From the NCBI GenBank assembly GCA_024372495.1, contig CP099977.1, positions 2,356,001 to 2,420,000 on the forward strand: 64,000 bases of DNA, written 5' to 3'. How positions within the stretch are numbered: position 1 is the stretch's first letter; each line of letters starts with the position of its first letter. The stretch is from Pseudarthrobacter sp. Fe7. Its GTDB lineage: Bacteria > Actinomycetota > Actinomycetes > Actinomycetales > Micrococcaceae. Shown here in pieces: positions 10,134-21,392 of this stretch. The notes below the pieces were generated by a model. The model was not told where the DNA came from. It was given only the letters and a program-made list of their open reading frames with translations, and ran no database searches. Both the position numbers and the translations under genes were made by a program.

Positions 10134-11105
10134 TCAGCGGGAGCCGTAGTAGGCCGCCAGCTCTGCCAGCCCCTCGTCGATGGAGACAGCGGGAGTCCAG
10201 CCCAGGAGTTCCCGGGTTTCCCGCTGGTCGAACCAGTGGGCCGTGGACAGCTGTTCGGCGAGGAACCTGGTCATGGGCGGTTCGTCCTGTTTGCCGAGCC
10301 TGAGCCATGCCTTTTCCACCGCGGCCCCCGCCATCCGGGCGAGCCCTCCCGGCACCGACCACGACGGCGCGGGCACGCCGCCTGCGGCGCAGATGCCGGC
10401 AATAAGTTCGCCTACCGGCCGGGGTTCGCCATTGGTGACCACCAGTGCCCTGCCATGGATGTAACTGATGCGGTCCAAAGCGGCGACGATCGCTTCCGCC
10501 GCGTTGTCCACGTATGTGGTGTCGATCAACGCCGCGCCCGCATCCATGAGCGGTAGCCGGTTCCGGGCCGCCCGCGCCAACACCCGTTCTACAAGTTGGG
10601 TGTCTCCGGGCCCCCAGACCACGTGTGGCCTGATGGCGGCGACGCGGAAGTCCGGAGCGTCCGCGGCAAGGGCCAGCAGCTCTCCCTGCGCCTTGGTGCG
10701 GGCGTAGTCGCCGTGGGCGCACTCCGGATCCGCCGGATCCGCGCCAAGTCCCGCGATGGCGGCGCCCGAGTTGGCCACCGACGGGGACGACACAAAGACC
10801 AGGTCCCGCACTCCAGCCCCGCGGGCGGCAAGGAGCAGGCGGCGCGTGCCCTCGACGTTCACCTCGTCAAACTCGGCGGGCCGCCCGGTGAAGGAGACCT
10901 TGGCGGCAAGGTGGATAACCGCCTCAGCGTCGCGCACGGCACCCCTGGCAGCGGCATCGTCGGCGAGGGAACCGCAACGGTCTGTTGCGCCGTCGACCCC
11001 TGAGGGACGCCGCTGGAAGGTGGTGACGGTGTGGCCCCGGCTTACCAGGAGTCCGGCTACTTTCCGCCCCAGCAGGCCACTAGCGCCGGTGACCAGGACT
11101 CTCAC
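10134..11105 (-). CDS. oleD: OleD: NAD(P)-dependent 2-alkyl-3-ketoalkanoic acid reductase
   Basis: Short-chain dehydrogenase/epimerase-type protein of 323 residues, starting GTG 11105 with RVLVTGASGLLGRKV (nucleotide-binding GxxGxxG). It has SSPSVANSG and the catalytic YARTK motif (Tyr-x3-Lys). In the characterised pathway OleD reduces the beta-keto acid made by OleA to a beta-hydroxy acid. Its start overlaps the oleBC stop as GTGA, so it is coupled to oleBC. The assignment rests on both the sequence type and the oleA-oleBC neighbours; alone it would be called an epimerase. Confidence 0.88.
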   Translation of the reverse strand: MRVLVTGASGLLGRKVAGLLVSRGHTVTTFQRRPSGVDGATDRCGSLADDAAARGAVRDAEAVIHLAAKVSFTGRPAEFDEVNVEGTRRLLLAARGAGVRDLVFVSSPSVANSGAAIAGLGADPADPECAHGDYARTKAQGELLALAADAPDFRVAAIRPHVVWGPGDTQLVERVLARAARNRLPLMDAGAALIDTTYVDNAAEAIVAALDRISYIHGRALVVTNGEPRPVGELIAGICAAGGVPAPSWSVPGGLARMAGAAVEKAWLRLGKQDEPPMTRFLAEQLSTAHWFDQRETRELLGWTPAVSIDEGLAELAAYYGSR

Positions 11106-13767
11106 GGCGCCCCCGGGCGGCCACCGGCCAGTACCGATGACGCCCACTGGGCCAGGCGTGACCTGTCGATCTTCGCGTTGTGGCGGATATCGGTAGGCTG
11201 CGCCGGGACAACCAGGACCGCCGCCACGGACACGCCAGCCGCGCCGGCGGCCTCCCGCACCTTCCGGGCCAGTTCCGGGCCGGCAAGGCCGGGCTTGCGG
11301 GCAGGCGGGACGGTTTCCACGACGGCGGCGATGGCCTGGGTGCCGGCCGGTCCCACGCCGACGACGGCTGCCAGGCGGACATGGTCCAGGCGCTCGATGG
11401 CCTGTTCGGCGCCAACCGGTGTGACCACCGCGCCTGGCGCAGTGATCACGTGGGCGAGGCGACCCTCTACCCACAAGCGGCTGTCGGCGTCGAAGTGGCC
11501 CACATCGCCGGTGCGGTGCCAACCGGGCGGGTCCGCGCTCACGCGTTCAGTGAGCCAAAGCCGGTCATACCCGTCCTTGACGTGCGGCGCGCAGACCAGG
11601 ATTTCCCCTGTTACCCCGGCATCGGTCACCGGGACAGCCCCTGGAGCGGTTCCGTCCATTGCCAGCGGAACCACGGCTGTACGGGCGCCATGGACCGGCC
11701 GGCCCACGCAAACACCGTTGCCCGCCCCTGGCATCGTTCCGGCCGCGGCGTCGGCCGTGGCGGCCTGGATTTGTTCGAAACTGATGTCAGTGACAGGCAG
11801 GGCCTCGGTCATTCCGTAGGGGGTGTGCAGCGAGGCGGCCGGCATGATCCGCTGCACCTCTGCAAGGAGCGGTTCCGGAACCGGCGCGCCGGCGGAGAGC
11901 AGCAGTTCAACGCGCCCAAGTGCCTCGCTGCCCTTGGCGGTCAGCCCGTTCCGGGTGTCAACGACGTTGCGCAGGGCAGCAGGGGAGGCGAAAACCACCG
12001 TGGCGTCGATGGCCGCGGCAGCATCGGCAAGCGCACGCGCGGTCAGGGTGCGGGGCGCGGTGACGTCCATGGCCGGCGTCACGGACACGGTCCCCAGGGC
12101 CGGTCCCAGCAGGGCGAAGGGTGCGAAGCCCGCCACCAGGCGGTGGCCCGGGCGGATGCCGAAGGTTTCGGCTACGGTGTCCCGCATGGCGGCAAGCTGC
12201 CGGTGTGTGTAGAGCACGCCCTTGGCGGGACCGGTGGAGCCGGACGTAAAGAGCACGGCGGCGGGGGAGTCCGGGTCCGGGGTGACGGCCGGGACGTTGC
12301 CGGCAGCGGCGAATCCGGAGCCTGTCCTGGCCAGGGCGGCGAGGGAGGTTTCCACCCCCAGGAGCCGTCGCCGCCCCGCGGGCAGGTCACGAACGCTGAT
12401 GCGCCTGGCCGCCCATCCCAGTGCCCGGGCGGCGGCCAGGGCCTTGTCGATCCCGATCAGGACATCCGGCGTCGCGCCCCTGACGGCCCGGCTCAACCCC
12501 TTGGTACCCAGGCCGGCGTCGGCAACAACCACCACCGCGCCCAGCCGCAGGCAGGCATACAGGGCTACGGTCAGGTCAACCCCGGGCGGAACCATCAGGC
12601 TGACCCGGGTTCCCGGTCCCACTCCTGCCTGCCGGAGTCCGGCGGCGAGGTGGACAACGTTCGTTTCCAGGCGGTTCCACGTCAGCGAGCGGGCGGCGCT
12701 TCCGTCCGCGGCCATTTCGACGACGGCGGCCCCGCCTCCGGAGGGTCCTGCGGACAGTTCCCCAAGGCGGGCCCACAGGGGCCTGAAGGCCGGGGCGGCT
12801 GCTGCCGGGCCGCCGCGGGCACCGCCGTTTCCACCGCCAGTGACGCGGCCGGCCAGCCAGTCAAAAATAGCCGGTGCGATGTTTCGGTCCTCCGCCACCA
12901 GGTGGCCCGCGCCCTCGTAGCGGTGGACGTCCGCATGGGGAAGGCGGGTGAGCAGGTCCTTCAGGTAGCGGTCGGAGAAAATGGGGTCCCGCGGACCCCA
13001 GAGCATCAGCGCCGGAACATCCAGTCCGCGCACACCGTCCGCCACGCCGTTGAGGGCGGCGAAACTGGGGTGCGACGCATCAACGGGAATGTCCGCGACG
13101 AAGTTGCCTACCCCGGCACGGCGTGAGGCTCCGCGATAAGGCGCCATGAAGGCCTCCCGGACGGCCGCGGGCAGCGGTGGATGTGCCAGCGAATGGGTCA
13201 CCCGCAGGAAGGCGTCGGAGGTGGTGGTTCCCCATGTGTGGACGGCGGGGTGCAGGGCCAGGCGCAGGGCCGCCGGTATGGACGAGCCGGCCGGCTGGTG
13301 GACGGCGGTGTTGGTCAGCACCACGCCGGCCAGCCTGGTCGCCGTGGGCAAGTGCCCAGCCGAGGCTGACCACCCCGCCCCAGTCGTGGCCCACGGAGAC
13401 CACCGGTCCCTCGATGGCGAGTGCGCCGGTGAGGTCGCCGAGGTCGTTGATCCTGTCGACCAGCCGCCGGAAGGTGCCGGTGCGCTCCGAGAAACCCATG
13501 TCCAGGCTGGTCCACGGCCACCACGCGCCATGGATGCGCGGGGTCGGAGCCGGCAACCAACAGGCTCCGCCACAGGTAGGACCAGGTGGGGTTGCCGTGG
13601 ACGCACAGCAGCGTTCCCAGTGGTGTCAGGCCGCGGCGGGAGAGTTCCTCCCCGTTGTCCAGGAGGTGCCAGCGGCGCACCGTGCCGGGAGCATCGGTGC
13701 CTGACGTGGAGGGAACATCGATTTCGCGGGACCACCCGGCGTTGACGCCCGGCCAGTCCGCGATCAC
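11102..13767 (-). CDS. oleBC: OleBC fusion: beta-lactone decarboxylase plus beta-lactone synthetase (two apparent frameshifts)
   Basis: Starts GTG 13767, overlapping the oleA stop. Residues ~1-300 form an alpha/beta hydrolase of the haloalkane-dehalogenase type with VSVGHDWGGVVSLG, where Asp is the nucleophile (OleB). The rest is an AMP-forming ligase (OleC) with the LFTSGSTGPAKG phosphate loop, TPYGMTEALP and TGDVGHFD. OleC closes a beta-hydroxy acid to a beta-lactone and OleB decarboxylates it to a cis-olefin. The frame breaks at 13505 (CAGCCTGG for CAGCTGG) and 13334 (CAGGCTGG for CAGCTGG). Removing both bases gives 887 residues. The OleB-OleC fusion matches that described in Micrococcus luteus. 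Confidence 0.9.
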
Positions 13768-14837
13768 CAAACGATTTCCAGCATGGCGGTGTTCAGGCCG
13801 GACCCGACGCCCATGCACAACACCCGGTCACCGGACCCCAGGGACTGTGCCTCGGCGGCGAGCGTCATGGGAAGCGAAGCCGGTCCCACGTTGCCCCATC
13901 GGGGGAACGTGATGGGCACCTTGTCCGGGTCCAGGTCGATCGCATCGATGATGGCTTGTGTGTAGGCGTTGCTCACCTGGTGGGTGACATAGCGGTCCAT
14001 TGAAGCCCAGTCCCACTCCGGCTGGGCTTCTTGCCACGCGTCGAGGACGAGCCGGAGGCCGCCGTCGAGCAGTCCCTTCGTGTCGGTGGTCATGCCGTCG
14101 ATGCCGCCGACGCACAACTCGTGGTGCTCCGTGCCGGCACGCATCACCCCGCCTACCACGCGGTGCGCTCCCGGGTGCGCATCTGCCGGCCCAAGGACGG
14201 CCGCGGCTGCCCCTGATCCCAGCGTCAAAGTGGCAAACTCCCGGTTGAAGTCATCCCGCGTTGTTTCGGGCCGCTGCAGCCGGGCCAGGGTGGCCTCCTG
14301 GGTCAGCTGGGCGTCCTCGCCGTTGACGATGACGGCGTACCTGATCTGTCCCGCGTCGATCATGTTGGCGGCCAGGGTCAGGGCGTTAACGAATCCAAGG
14401 CAGGCGTTGGCAAGGTCGAAGTTCATGGCCGACGGCGGCAGGCTGAGGCTGTGGTGGATCTTCACTGCCACGGAGGGCTCGAGGTTGCGTCGGGTTACCG
14501 AGGTGTTGATCAGCAGGCCGACGTCGGACGCTTCGATGCCCGCCTCGGCCAGGGCCTTGGCGCCGGCTTCGGCCGCAGCATCGTCGAATGATGTTCCAGG
14601 GGCCCACCAGCGGCGGTGCGTGATGCCTGCGACGCGTTCGAGCAGCCGCGGCGGAAACTTGAGCCGCTGCAGGGTGGATTCCAGCCGGCGGTCAAAGTCC
14701 GTGGAGCTCACGATCCTCGGAGCCTCGACGCTGCTCACCGAGAGCAGCGCGGTATTGCTGTGGCGGAAGGTTGCATTACCTGCCAATTCAAGCCCCTCTT
14801 CGTTTTCGTCCCGCATTCCTGCGGTGACTGTACCCAC
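13764..14837 (-). CDS. oleA: OleA: thiolase-fold acyl-CoA condensing enzyme
   Basis: 357 residues counted from GTG 14837; ATG 14816 is an alternative start. It is a FabH-like thiolase with the catalytic Cys146 in DLANACLGFVNALT, the histidine in THQVSNAYTQ, and WGNVGPAS supplying the Asn. OleA joins two long-chain acyl-CoAs head to head into a beta-keto acid, the first step of olefin synthesis. It differs clearly from the true FabH at 44.3-45.3 kb, which has the AACAGYCYG active site. It heads the oleA-oleBC-oleD operon and is divergent from smc. Confidence 0.9.
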   Translation of the reverse strand: MGTVTAGMRDENEEGLELAGNATFRHSNTALLSVSSVEAPRIVSSTDFDRRLESTLQRLKFPPRLLERVAGITHRRWWAPGTSFDDAAAEAGAKALAEAGIEASDVGLLINTSVTRRNLEPSVAVKIHHSLSLPPSAMNFDLANACLGFVNALTLAANMIDAGQIRYAVIVNGEDAQLTQEATLARLQRPETTRDDFNREFATLTLGSGAAAAVLGPADAHPGAHRVVGGVMRAGTEHHELCVGGIDGMTTDTKGLLDGGLRLVLDAWQEAQPEWDWASMDRYVTHQVSNAYTQAIIDAIDLDPDKVPITFPRWGNVGPASLPMTLAAEAQSLGSGDRVLCMGVGSGLNTAMLEIVW

Positions 14838-15015
14838 ATAAACGCAGGCTCAAGAGCTTAACTATGCCTTTGCCGTGCCGGAACATGCATATCCACCCGC
14901 TGCGCCCACGCCGGTTGCATGGTGACGCTGCGGGGATTTGTCGGCCCTGGGCAGTAGATTGTAGTGACCCGGTTCCAGCAAAGTGCCCTACCCGCTCCAG
15001 GAGACCAGAAAAGCC

Positions 15016-18000
15016 TTGCACCTCAAAAGCCTCACCGTCCGGGGGTTCAAGTCCTTTGCGTCTGCCACCACCTTCGACTTCGAACCCGGCGTCACCGCCG
15101 TCGTGGGTCCCAACGGATCCGGCAAGTCCAACGTGGTGGATGCCCTTGCCTGGGTAATGGGGGAACAGGGGGCTAAAACCCTGCGCGGCGGCAAGATGGA
15201 GGACGTCATTTTTGCCGGCACCTCCGGGCGTCCGCCACTGGGCCGCGCCCATGTTTCGCTGACCATCGACAACACCGACGGCGCCCTCCCCATCGAGTAC
15301 AGCGAAGTGACTATTTCCCGGACGCTGTTCCGGACGGGCGGCTCCGAGTACGCCATCAACGGTGCCGGGTGCCGGCTGCTTGACATCCAGGAACTGCTCT
15401 CCGACTCCGGGCTGGGCCGGGAAATGCACGTCATCGTCGGCCAGGGCCAGCTGGACCGCGTGCTGCACGCTACCCCCGAGGACCGCCGCGGTTTTATCGA
15501 GGAGGCGGCGGGAATCCTCAAGCACCGTCGCCGCAAGGAACGCACGGTCCGGAAGCTGGAGGCCATGCAGGCCAACCTCCAGCGCCTCACCGACCTCACC
15601 GGAGAAATCCGCCGCCAGCTCACCCCCTCGGCAAGCAGGCGGAGGTGGCCCGCCGGGCCCAGCGTGTCCAGTTCGACGTGCGGGACGCCCGCGCGCGCCT
15701 GCTCGCCGATGACCTCGTCCAGCTGCAGCAGGCACTGGAGCAGGACGTGGCGGACGAAGCCGCCCTCAAGGCCCGGCGCACCGCCGTCGAGCAGGAACTC
15801 GAGGCCGGGCGCAGGCAGCAGGCCGCGCTGGAGCAACTGGCCGCCGAGGCAACGCCCCGGCTCAATGCCGCCCGGGATACCTGGTACCGGCTCTCCACGG
15901 CACGTGAGCGGCTCCGGTCCCTTGGCTCGCTGGCCACCGAACGGAGCCGCCTGCTCGGTTCCGAGGATGCGGCTCCGTCCACCGGCCGCGACCCGGAACA
16001 GCTGGAGCGCCAGGCAGCCAAGGTGCGGCAGGAACTGGCCGAGCTCGAACAGGACATCCAGGCCAGACGGGGCACCCTGGAGGCGGCCAGCGCTGCGAAA
16101 GCGGAAGCGGAGCGGGCCTCCCAGGCGGAGGACCAGCGGCTCACCGCGGAGCTCCGCGCCGCAGCTGACCGGCGGGAAGGCCTGGCGCGGCTGGCAGGAC
16201 AGGTCGCCGCGGCAAGGTCCCGGGTGGAGTCCGCGCAGGCGGAACTCGGTCGGCTGCGGGAGTCCCTTGCCGCCGGCACTGAACGCCGTGCCCGGGCGCA
16301 GGCTGAGTTCACAGCGCTGGAAAACCAGGTGGCCGGCGTGGAAGAGGGGAGGAATCCCTTGACGCCGATTACGAGGCCGCCAGCGACGTCCTGGACGCCG
16401 TGCTTGCGGAGATCGCCGACCTCAACGCCGCCGTGAATGAGGGCGTCCGCAAGCGGGATGCCCTGGCCGCGCGCCTCGATGCCCTGAAGCTTGGCCTTGA
16501 CCGCAAAGATGGCGCCAGGCACGTGCTCGAGTCCGGGCTCCCGGGAGTGTTGGGAAGCCTTGCTGCCGGGATCAGCGTCCAGGGCGGCTGCGAGGCCGCG
16601 ATCGCCGCCGCCCTCGGGGAGGCGTCCGAGGCCGTGCTGGTCCAGGACAAGGATGCGGCAGACGCGGTGCTGCGCCGGCTTAAGGACGACGACGCCGGGC
16701 GGGTGTCGCTGCTCCTCGCGTCGGCCGCGGCGCTCCAGCCGGAGGACGGGCCGGACCAGCCGCTGCCTGACGGTGCGCAGTGGGCTGCCGACCTGGTTGA
16801 CGGTCCTGCGGGCCACGTCTCCCTGGTCCGGCACCTGCTGTCCCGGACCGTCGTCGTCACCGGCATAGATGCCGCGGCCGCCCTCGTGGCCGCGGTGCCC
16901 GTACTGACGGCCGTCACCCGTGAGGGGGACGTCTTCACTGCCATCTCCGCCACCGGCGGTTCGGCCAAGGCGCCGTCCCTCCTTGAGGTGCAGGCGGCAG
17001 CGGACGACGCCGGGCGCGGGCTTTCCGCGGTCACCGCAGACCTGGAACGGAACAGGTTTGCCCTGGCTGCCGCGGAGGCCAGGCGCGCCGGAGCACAGGA
17101 GGAAGCGGACGCCGCACTCGACAAGCTCCACGAATCCGATGCCCGCCTCGCCGCCGTGGCCGAACGCCTGGGCCACCTGAACTCGGTCCTGCGCAGCGCC
17201 GTCGGCGAGAGTGAACGGCTCGCGGCGTCGCTGGCCAGGGCCGAAGGCAACGTCGCCGCGGAGGAAGAAGCGCTCGCCGCCGTTACCGCCCGGCTGGCCG
17301 CGGCACAGGAAATGCCGGTGGAAGAAGAACCCTCCACGGAGCAGCGCGACGCGCTGGCCCGTGCCGCATCCGCCGCCCGCGCAGCCGAGGTGGAGGCGCG
17401 GTTGTCCCTGCGCAGCGCCGAAGAGCAGCTGGTGGCTACCCGCAACAGGGTGGCGTCCCTGGAGCGCGCCGCCGCCACCGAACGCCGTGCACGGGAGGAA
17501 GCGGCCGTGCGTGCCCGGCGCCGCCGCATCCAGGCCAGGCGTGCGGCGGCTGTTTCCGCGGGGGTGGAACTGGCCCTTGGCTACGTGGACGTCTCCGTTG
17601 ACCTGGCCCGGCACGAGCGCGACCTGGCCGAGGAGAACAGGGAACTGCGTGACCGCGGGCTGCGGGACATGCGGGAAGCCAATGATGCCCTGGCCAGGGA
17701 ACTTGCCCAACTCACCGACAACGTCCACCGGGACGAACTCGCCCGAACACAGCAGCGGGCCAGGATCGAGGCCGTGGAAACCCGCTCGGTGGACGAGCTG
17801 GGCATCACCCCCGAAGCCCTGGTCGCGGAGTTCGGGCCGCACGTGCCGGTTCCCGTTCCGGCGGAGGAATCCGGCGACAAGTGGGCAGCCCTGCGGGCGC
17901 CTGTTGATGCGGACGGGGAAGAAATCAAGGAAGGGAAGCCCTACGTCCGGCAGGAGCAGGAGAAGCGGCTGCGGAAGGCCGAGCGCGACCTCGCCAGCCT

Positions 18001-18601
18001 GGGCAAGGTGAACCCCCTGGCACTGGAGGAATTCGCGGCACTGGAGGAGCGGCACCAGTTCCTCAGTACCCAGCTCGAGGACCTCAAGGCCAGCCGCCGG
18101 GATCTGCTGGACATCATCAAGGAAGTGGATAACCGGGTCCAGCGGGTCTTCGCCGAGGCCTTCGAGGACACCCAGGCCCAGTTCATCAGGGTTTTCGAGC
18201 GTCTGTTCCCCGGCGGTGAGGGCCGCCTGGTCCTGACCGACCCCGCAGACATGCTCACCACAGGCATCGAAGTGGAGGCCCGCCCTGCGGGCAAGAAAAT
18301 CAAGCGGTTGTCCCTGCTCTCCGGCGGCGAACGCTCGCTGACGGCAGTGGCGCTGCTGGTGGCTATCTTCAAGGCGCGGCCTTCACCGTTTTACGTCATG
18401 GACGAGGTGGAGGCGGCACTTGATGACACCAACCTCGGCCGGCTGATCACCATCTTCGAGGAACTCCGGGAATCCAGCCAGCTCATCGTCATCACCCACC
18501 AGAAGCGGACCATGGAAGTGGCTGACGCGCTCTACGGGGTCACCATGCGGGGCGACGGCGTCTCCACCGTCATCAGCCAGCGCCTCGGCTCGGAGGTATA
18601 G
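15016..18601 (+). CDS. smc: Chromosome segregation ATPase SMC (two apparent frameshifts)
   Basis: Condensin ATPase. It probably starts at TTG 15016 ([16 protein letters not shown]) with AGGAG at 14999-15003; an in-frame GTG at 14983 is possible. Walker A is [13 protein letters not shown]. Long Ala/Glu/Arg-rich coiled coils flank a hinge with [12 protein letters not shown] near 16550. The C-terminal head has [14 protein letters not shown] and [10 protein letters not shown]. The frame breaks in the C-run at 15623-15627 and the G-run at 16346-16349. One added base in each gives 1195 residues, the family length. It is followed by ftsY, as is common in actinobacteria. Confidence 0.95.
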
Positions 18602-18702
18602 CACCACCGCAGCGGCGCAGCAGAAGGCGGACCGGCGAAGGGGCAGGTCAGCGGCGCAGCGGCCGCCGGAAGCGGCAAGGGCGTTTGTGAGAAGCTAGGG
18701 GA

Positions 18703-19908
18703 GTGAACGACATCCTTCCCATTGTCCTGTCCATCCTTGCTGCGCTGGTGGTCATCGGCGGCCTGATTCCGGTCCTGCTCAAGACGCGGAGGAACATCAC
18801 GCGGTACCCGGGCACACGGGACGCCAACGATCCGGAAATCCGTTCCGGCGGCAGCACCGCCGTGGCGGACAGGAACGGAACCATCGAACGCGCGGCCCCC
18901 GGGGACGTGGACCTTGAGGGGCTGGACACCACCACGGTTCCGGATAACGCCGCGGGGCTGGAAACCATCCCCGTCGAAACCCCGCTGCCCGTCGCAGGAC
19001 GCCTCACCCGCCTGCGTGAACGCTTGGCCCGCTCCAACAACATCATGGGCAAGGGCCTGCTGGCGCTGCTGTCGAGCGACCGGATCGACGAGAGCGTGTG
19101 GGACGAGGTGGAGGAAACCCTCCTGCTCGCGGACCTGGGAACTGAACCCACCATGCAGCTGGTGGATGCCCTGCGGGAGCGCGTCAAGGTGCTGGGCACC
19201 CGCACCCCCGAGCACGTCAAGGCCATGCTCCGGGAAGAACTCATCAAGCTCGTGGACCCGTCCATGGACCGCAGCCTCAACGTCCAGCGGCATGCCGACA
19301 AGCCCGCAGTGATGATGGTGGTGGGTGTGAACGGCGTGGGCAAGACCACCACCGTGGGCAAGCTGGCACGCGTTCTGGTGGCCGAAGACAAGGACGTCCT
19401 GCTGGGCGCCGCCGACACCTTCCGCGCCGCCGCCGCCGAGCAGTTGGCCACGTGGGGCCAGCGGGTTGGGGTTCCCACCGTGAAATCGGACATTGACGGA
19501 GCGGATCCCGCGTCGGTCGCCTACGAAGCGGTGAAGGCAGGCATCGAGCAGGAAGTCGACGTCGTCATGATCGATACGGCCGGCCGCCTGCAGAACAAGG
19601 TGGGCTTGATGGACGAGCTGGGCAAGGTCAAGCGCGTGGTGGAAAAGCTGGCCGAGGTGGACGAGGTCCTCCTGGTCCTGGACGCCACCACCGGCCAGAA
19701 CGGCCTGAACCAGGCACGGGTTTTCTCCGAGGTGGTCAACATCACCGGCATCGTCCTGACCAAGCTGGACGGAACCGCCAAGGGCGGCATCGTCGTCGCT
19801 ATCCAGAAGACCCTGGGCGTCCCCGTCAAACTTATCGGACTGGGCGAAGGCGCCGACGACCTTGCGCCCTTCGACACCGAGGGTTTTGTGGACGCCCTGC
19901 TGAACTGA
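18703..19908 (+). CDS. ftsY: Signal recognition particle receptor FtsY
   Basis: GTPase that docks SRP-ribosome complexes at the membrane. 401 residues from GTG 18703, with GGGGAG just upstream. The first ~25 residues are hydrophobic (an actinobacterial membrane anchor). They are followed by an acidic linker and then the NG domain with GVNGVGKTTTVGKLA, DTFRAAAAEQL, DTAGRLQ and TKLDGTAKGG. Its partner Ffh is encoded at 24.6 kb in the same window. It converges with the MFS gene. Confidence 0.97.
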   Translation: MNDILPIVLSILAALVVIGGLIPVLLKTRRNITRYPGTRDANDPEIRSGGSTAVADRNGTIERAAPGDVDLEGLDTTTVPDNAAGLETIPVETPLPVAGRLTRLRERLARSNNIMGKGLLALLSSDRIDESVWDEVEETLLLADLGTEPTMQLVDALRERVKVLGTRTPEHVKAMLREELIKLVDPSMDRSLNVQRHADKPAVMMVVGVNGVGKTTTVGKLARVLVAEDKDVLLGAADTFRAAAAEQLATWGQRVGVPTVKSDIDGADPASVAYEAVKAGIEQEVDVVMIDTAGRLQNKVGLMDELGKVKRVVEKLAEVDEVLLVLDATTGQNGLNQARVFSEVVNITGIVLTKLDGTAKGGIVVAIQKTLGVPVKLIGLGEGADDLAPFDTEGFVDALLN

Positions 19909-19924
19909 GAACTGACAGGGGCGG

Positions 19925-21167
19925 CTAAGAGCCGGCCGCGCGCAGCGTCTCGCGGGTGGGCAGCCAGCCAACGGCGGCCAGGAGCATAATGCCCCCGGTC
20001 ACGCCGAAGGCCCAGCCGAAGCCCAGCACGTCGGCGAGCATGCCCGCCACCAGCGGCCCGACGATCGCTCCGACGTCGGACGTCATCTGGTACACGGCCA
20101 GCACTTTGCCCCCGGAACGCCCGTTGCCAATGACATCGGCAACGGCGGCCTGCTGCGCCGGACCAAAGAGCCCGGACCCGACGCCGGCCAGCATCGATGC
20201 GGCAAGGAACCAGGGCAGGCTCGGCGGTGATGCCGATAGCTGCCGTGGACAGGGCCGCCACCAGAAGGCCCCAGATCATCATGGGCTTGCGGCCCAGGGA
20301 GTCCGCCAGGCGCCCCGAAAAGGTCAGGGCGGCGGCGTTGCCGGCAGCGAACACTGCCAGTGCAAGGCCGGCCGCCTGCGGGCCTGCTCCAAAGGCCGCC
20401 GCGGCGAACAGCGGTACCGTTGCCATCCGGACCCCGAAGGTTGCCCACCCGTTGGCAAAGCTGGAGATGAGGGCGGACCGGTAGGTACCGGCCGCCAGGG
20501 CTTCGCCAAAGCGCATGTCCGGTGCGCGGTCCTGTACATGGCTTCCTCCCCGGCGCTGGTGGCTGAGCTGGGTCTGGACCACGAACGCGGCCACCAGCAG
20601 GGCGGCGGCGTAGGCAAGGAACGGGACCCGCAGGCCGAAGCCCGCCAGCAGGCCACCCACGATTGGCCCGCACACGTTTCCGATCAGGAAGGCGGACGCG
20701 TAGGCCCCCGAAACGCGGCCCCTGCTCTTGGGCGGTGCCAGCCGGACTACCAGGGCCATTGATGCCACGGTGAACATCACGGACCCGGCCCCGCCGAGGC
20801 CGCGGAACAGCAGCAGCTGCCAATAGTCCTGGGCAAAGGCGCACGCCGCGGTGGACAGGGCCACGATCAGCAGCCCGGCCACATAGATGGGCCGTTCGCC
20901 GCGCTTGCCGATCAGTGCTCCGCCTGCAGGGGCGAAGGCCAGGCGCATGAAAGCGAAGATTGCCACGATGACCGCGGCTTCGGTGTTCCCAACCCCAAAG
21001 GTTCTTGCGAACTGCGGCAATACCGGTGCAACGAGCCCGAATCCAAGCGCGATGAGGAACGCCGCGGCCAGCATCACCTTGATGTCGCGGGGAAGCTTTT
21101 CCCGCTGCGGCCACAGCCGGGCCAAAAACCTCGAAGTGGCGCCGCTTGCGCGGGGTGGTGCCGTCAT
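19925..21167 (-). CDS. MFS transporter, DHA1-type drug/metabolite exporter (one apparent frameshift)
   Basis: Twelve hydrophobic segments can be followed. The loop 2-3 motif is GGALIGKRGERPIYV and the loop 8-9 motif is SGRLADSLGRKPMM, both typical of the major facilitator superfamily. The frame breaks at 20218, where the coding strand reads GAGCCTGCC for GAGCTGCC. Correction gives 413 residues ending TLRAAGS. The start is ATG 21167. The TetA/Bmr-like pattern suggests export of a small molecule, but the substrate cannot be told. It is divergent from amtB with 225 bases between the starts. Confidence 0.85.
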
Positions 21168-21227
21168 GGTGCAGGAGTCCTTGCTGGAAAGGGAGCCGGG
21201 TGGCTGCGCGGGTGCGGAAACATAACC

Positions 21228-21285
21228 GTAACAAGGCGGATATGCACCATTTACTTCCTAGAGGTTGTTGTAACGGGGCGGAAAT
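21228..21285 (+). promoter_or_regulatory. Candidate GlnR binding region upstream of amtB-glnK
   Basis: The spacing GTAAC-n6-GATAT-n6-TTTAC-n6-GAGGT runs from 21228 to 21265. A further GTAAC-n6-GAAAT lies at 21270-21285. This resembles the published GlnR consensus of actinobacteria (gTnAC-n6-GaAAC repeated at 22 bp). The location, 110-165 bp before an ammonium transporter and PII gene, is where GlnR acts in related organisms. No glnR gene is in the window. Confidence 0.5.
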
Positions 21286-21392
21286 CTAAATCCTCCGCGG
21301 GCGAAACACGCCGAGGACATCCTTTTTACAGGACGCAAAAGGCGTTGGCAGGCGGAGGAGTCCGCATCGAAAGCAAAGAGAGGACGTAGGCC

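Noticed and set aside
13764..14837. OleA gene as a second FabH of primary fatty acid synthesis
   Set aside because: The active-site context (ANACLGF) and the oleBC-oleD neighbours point to OleA, and a canonical fabH is present in the fab operon.
15620..18055. 811-codon open frame on the minus strand opposite smc, and similar long frames (e.g. 11180-13126 plus strand, 48534-50030 plus strand)
   Set aside because: They lie opposite well-supported genes, have low-complexity composition expected from high-GC antisense frames, and match no family.
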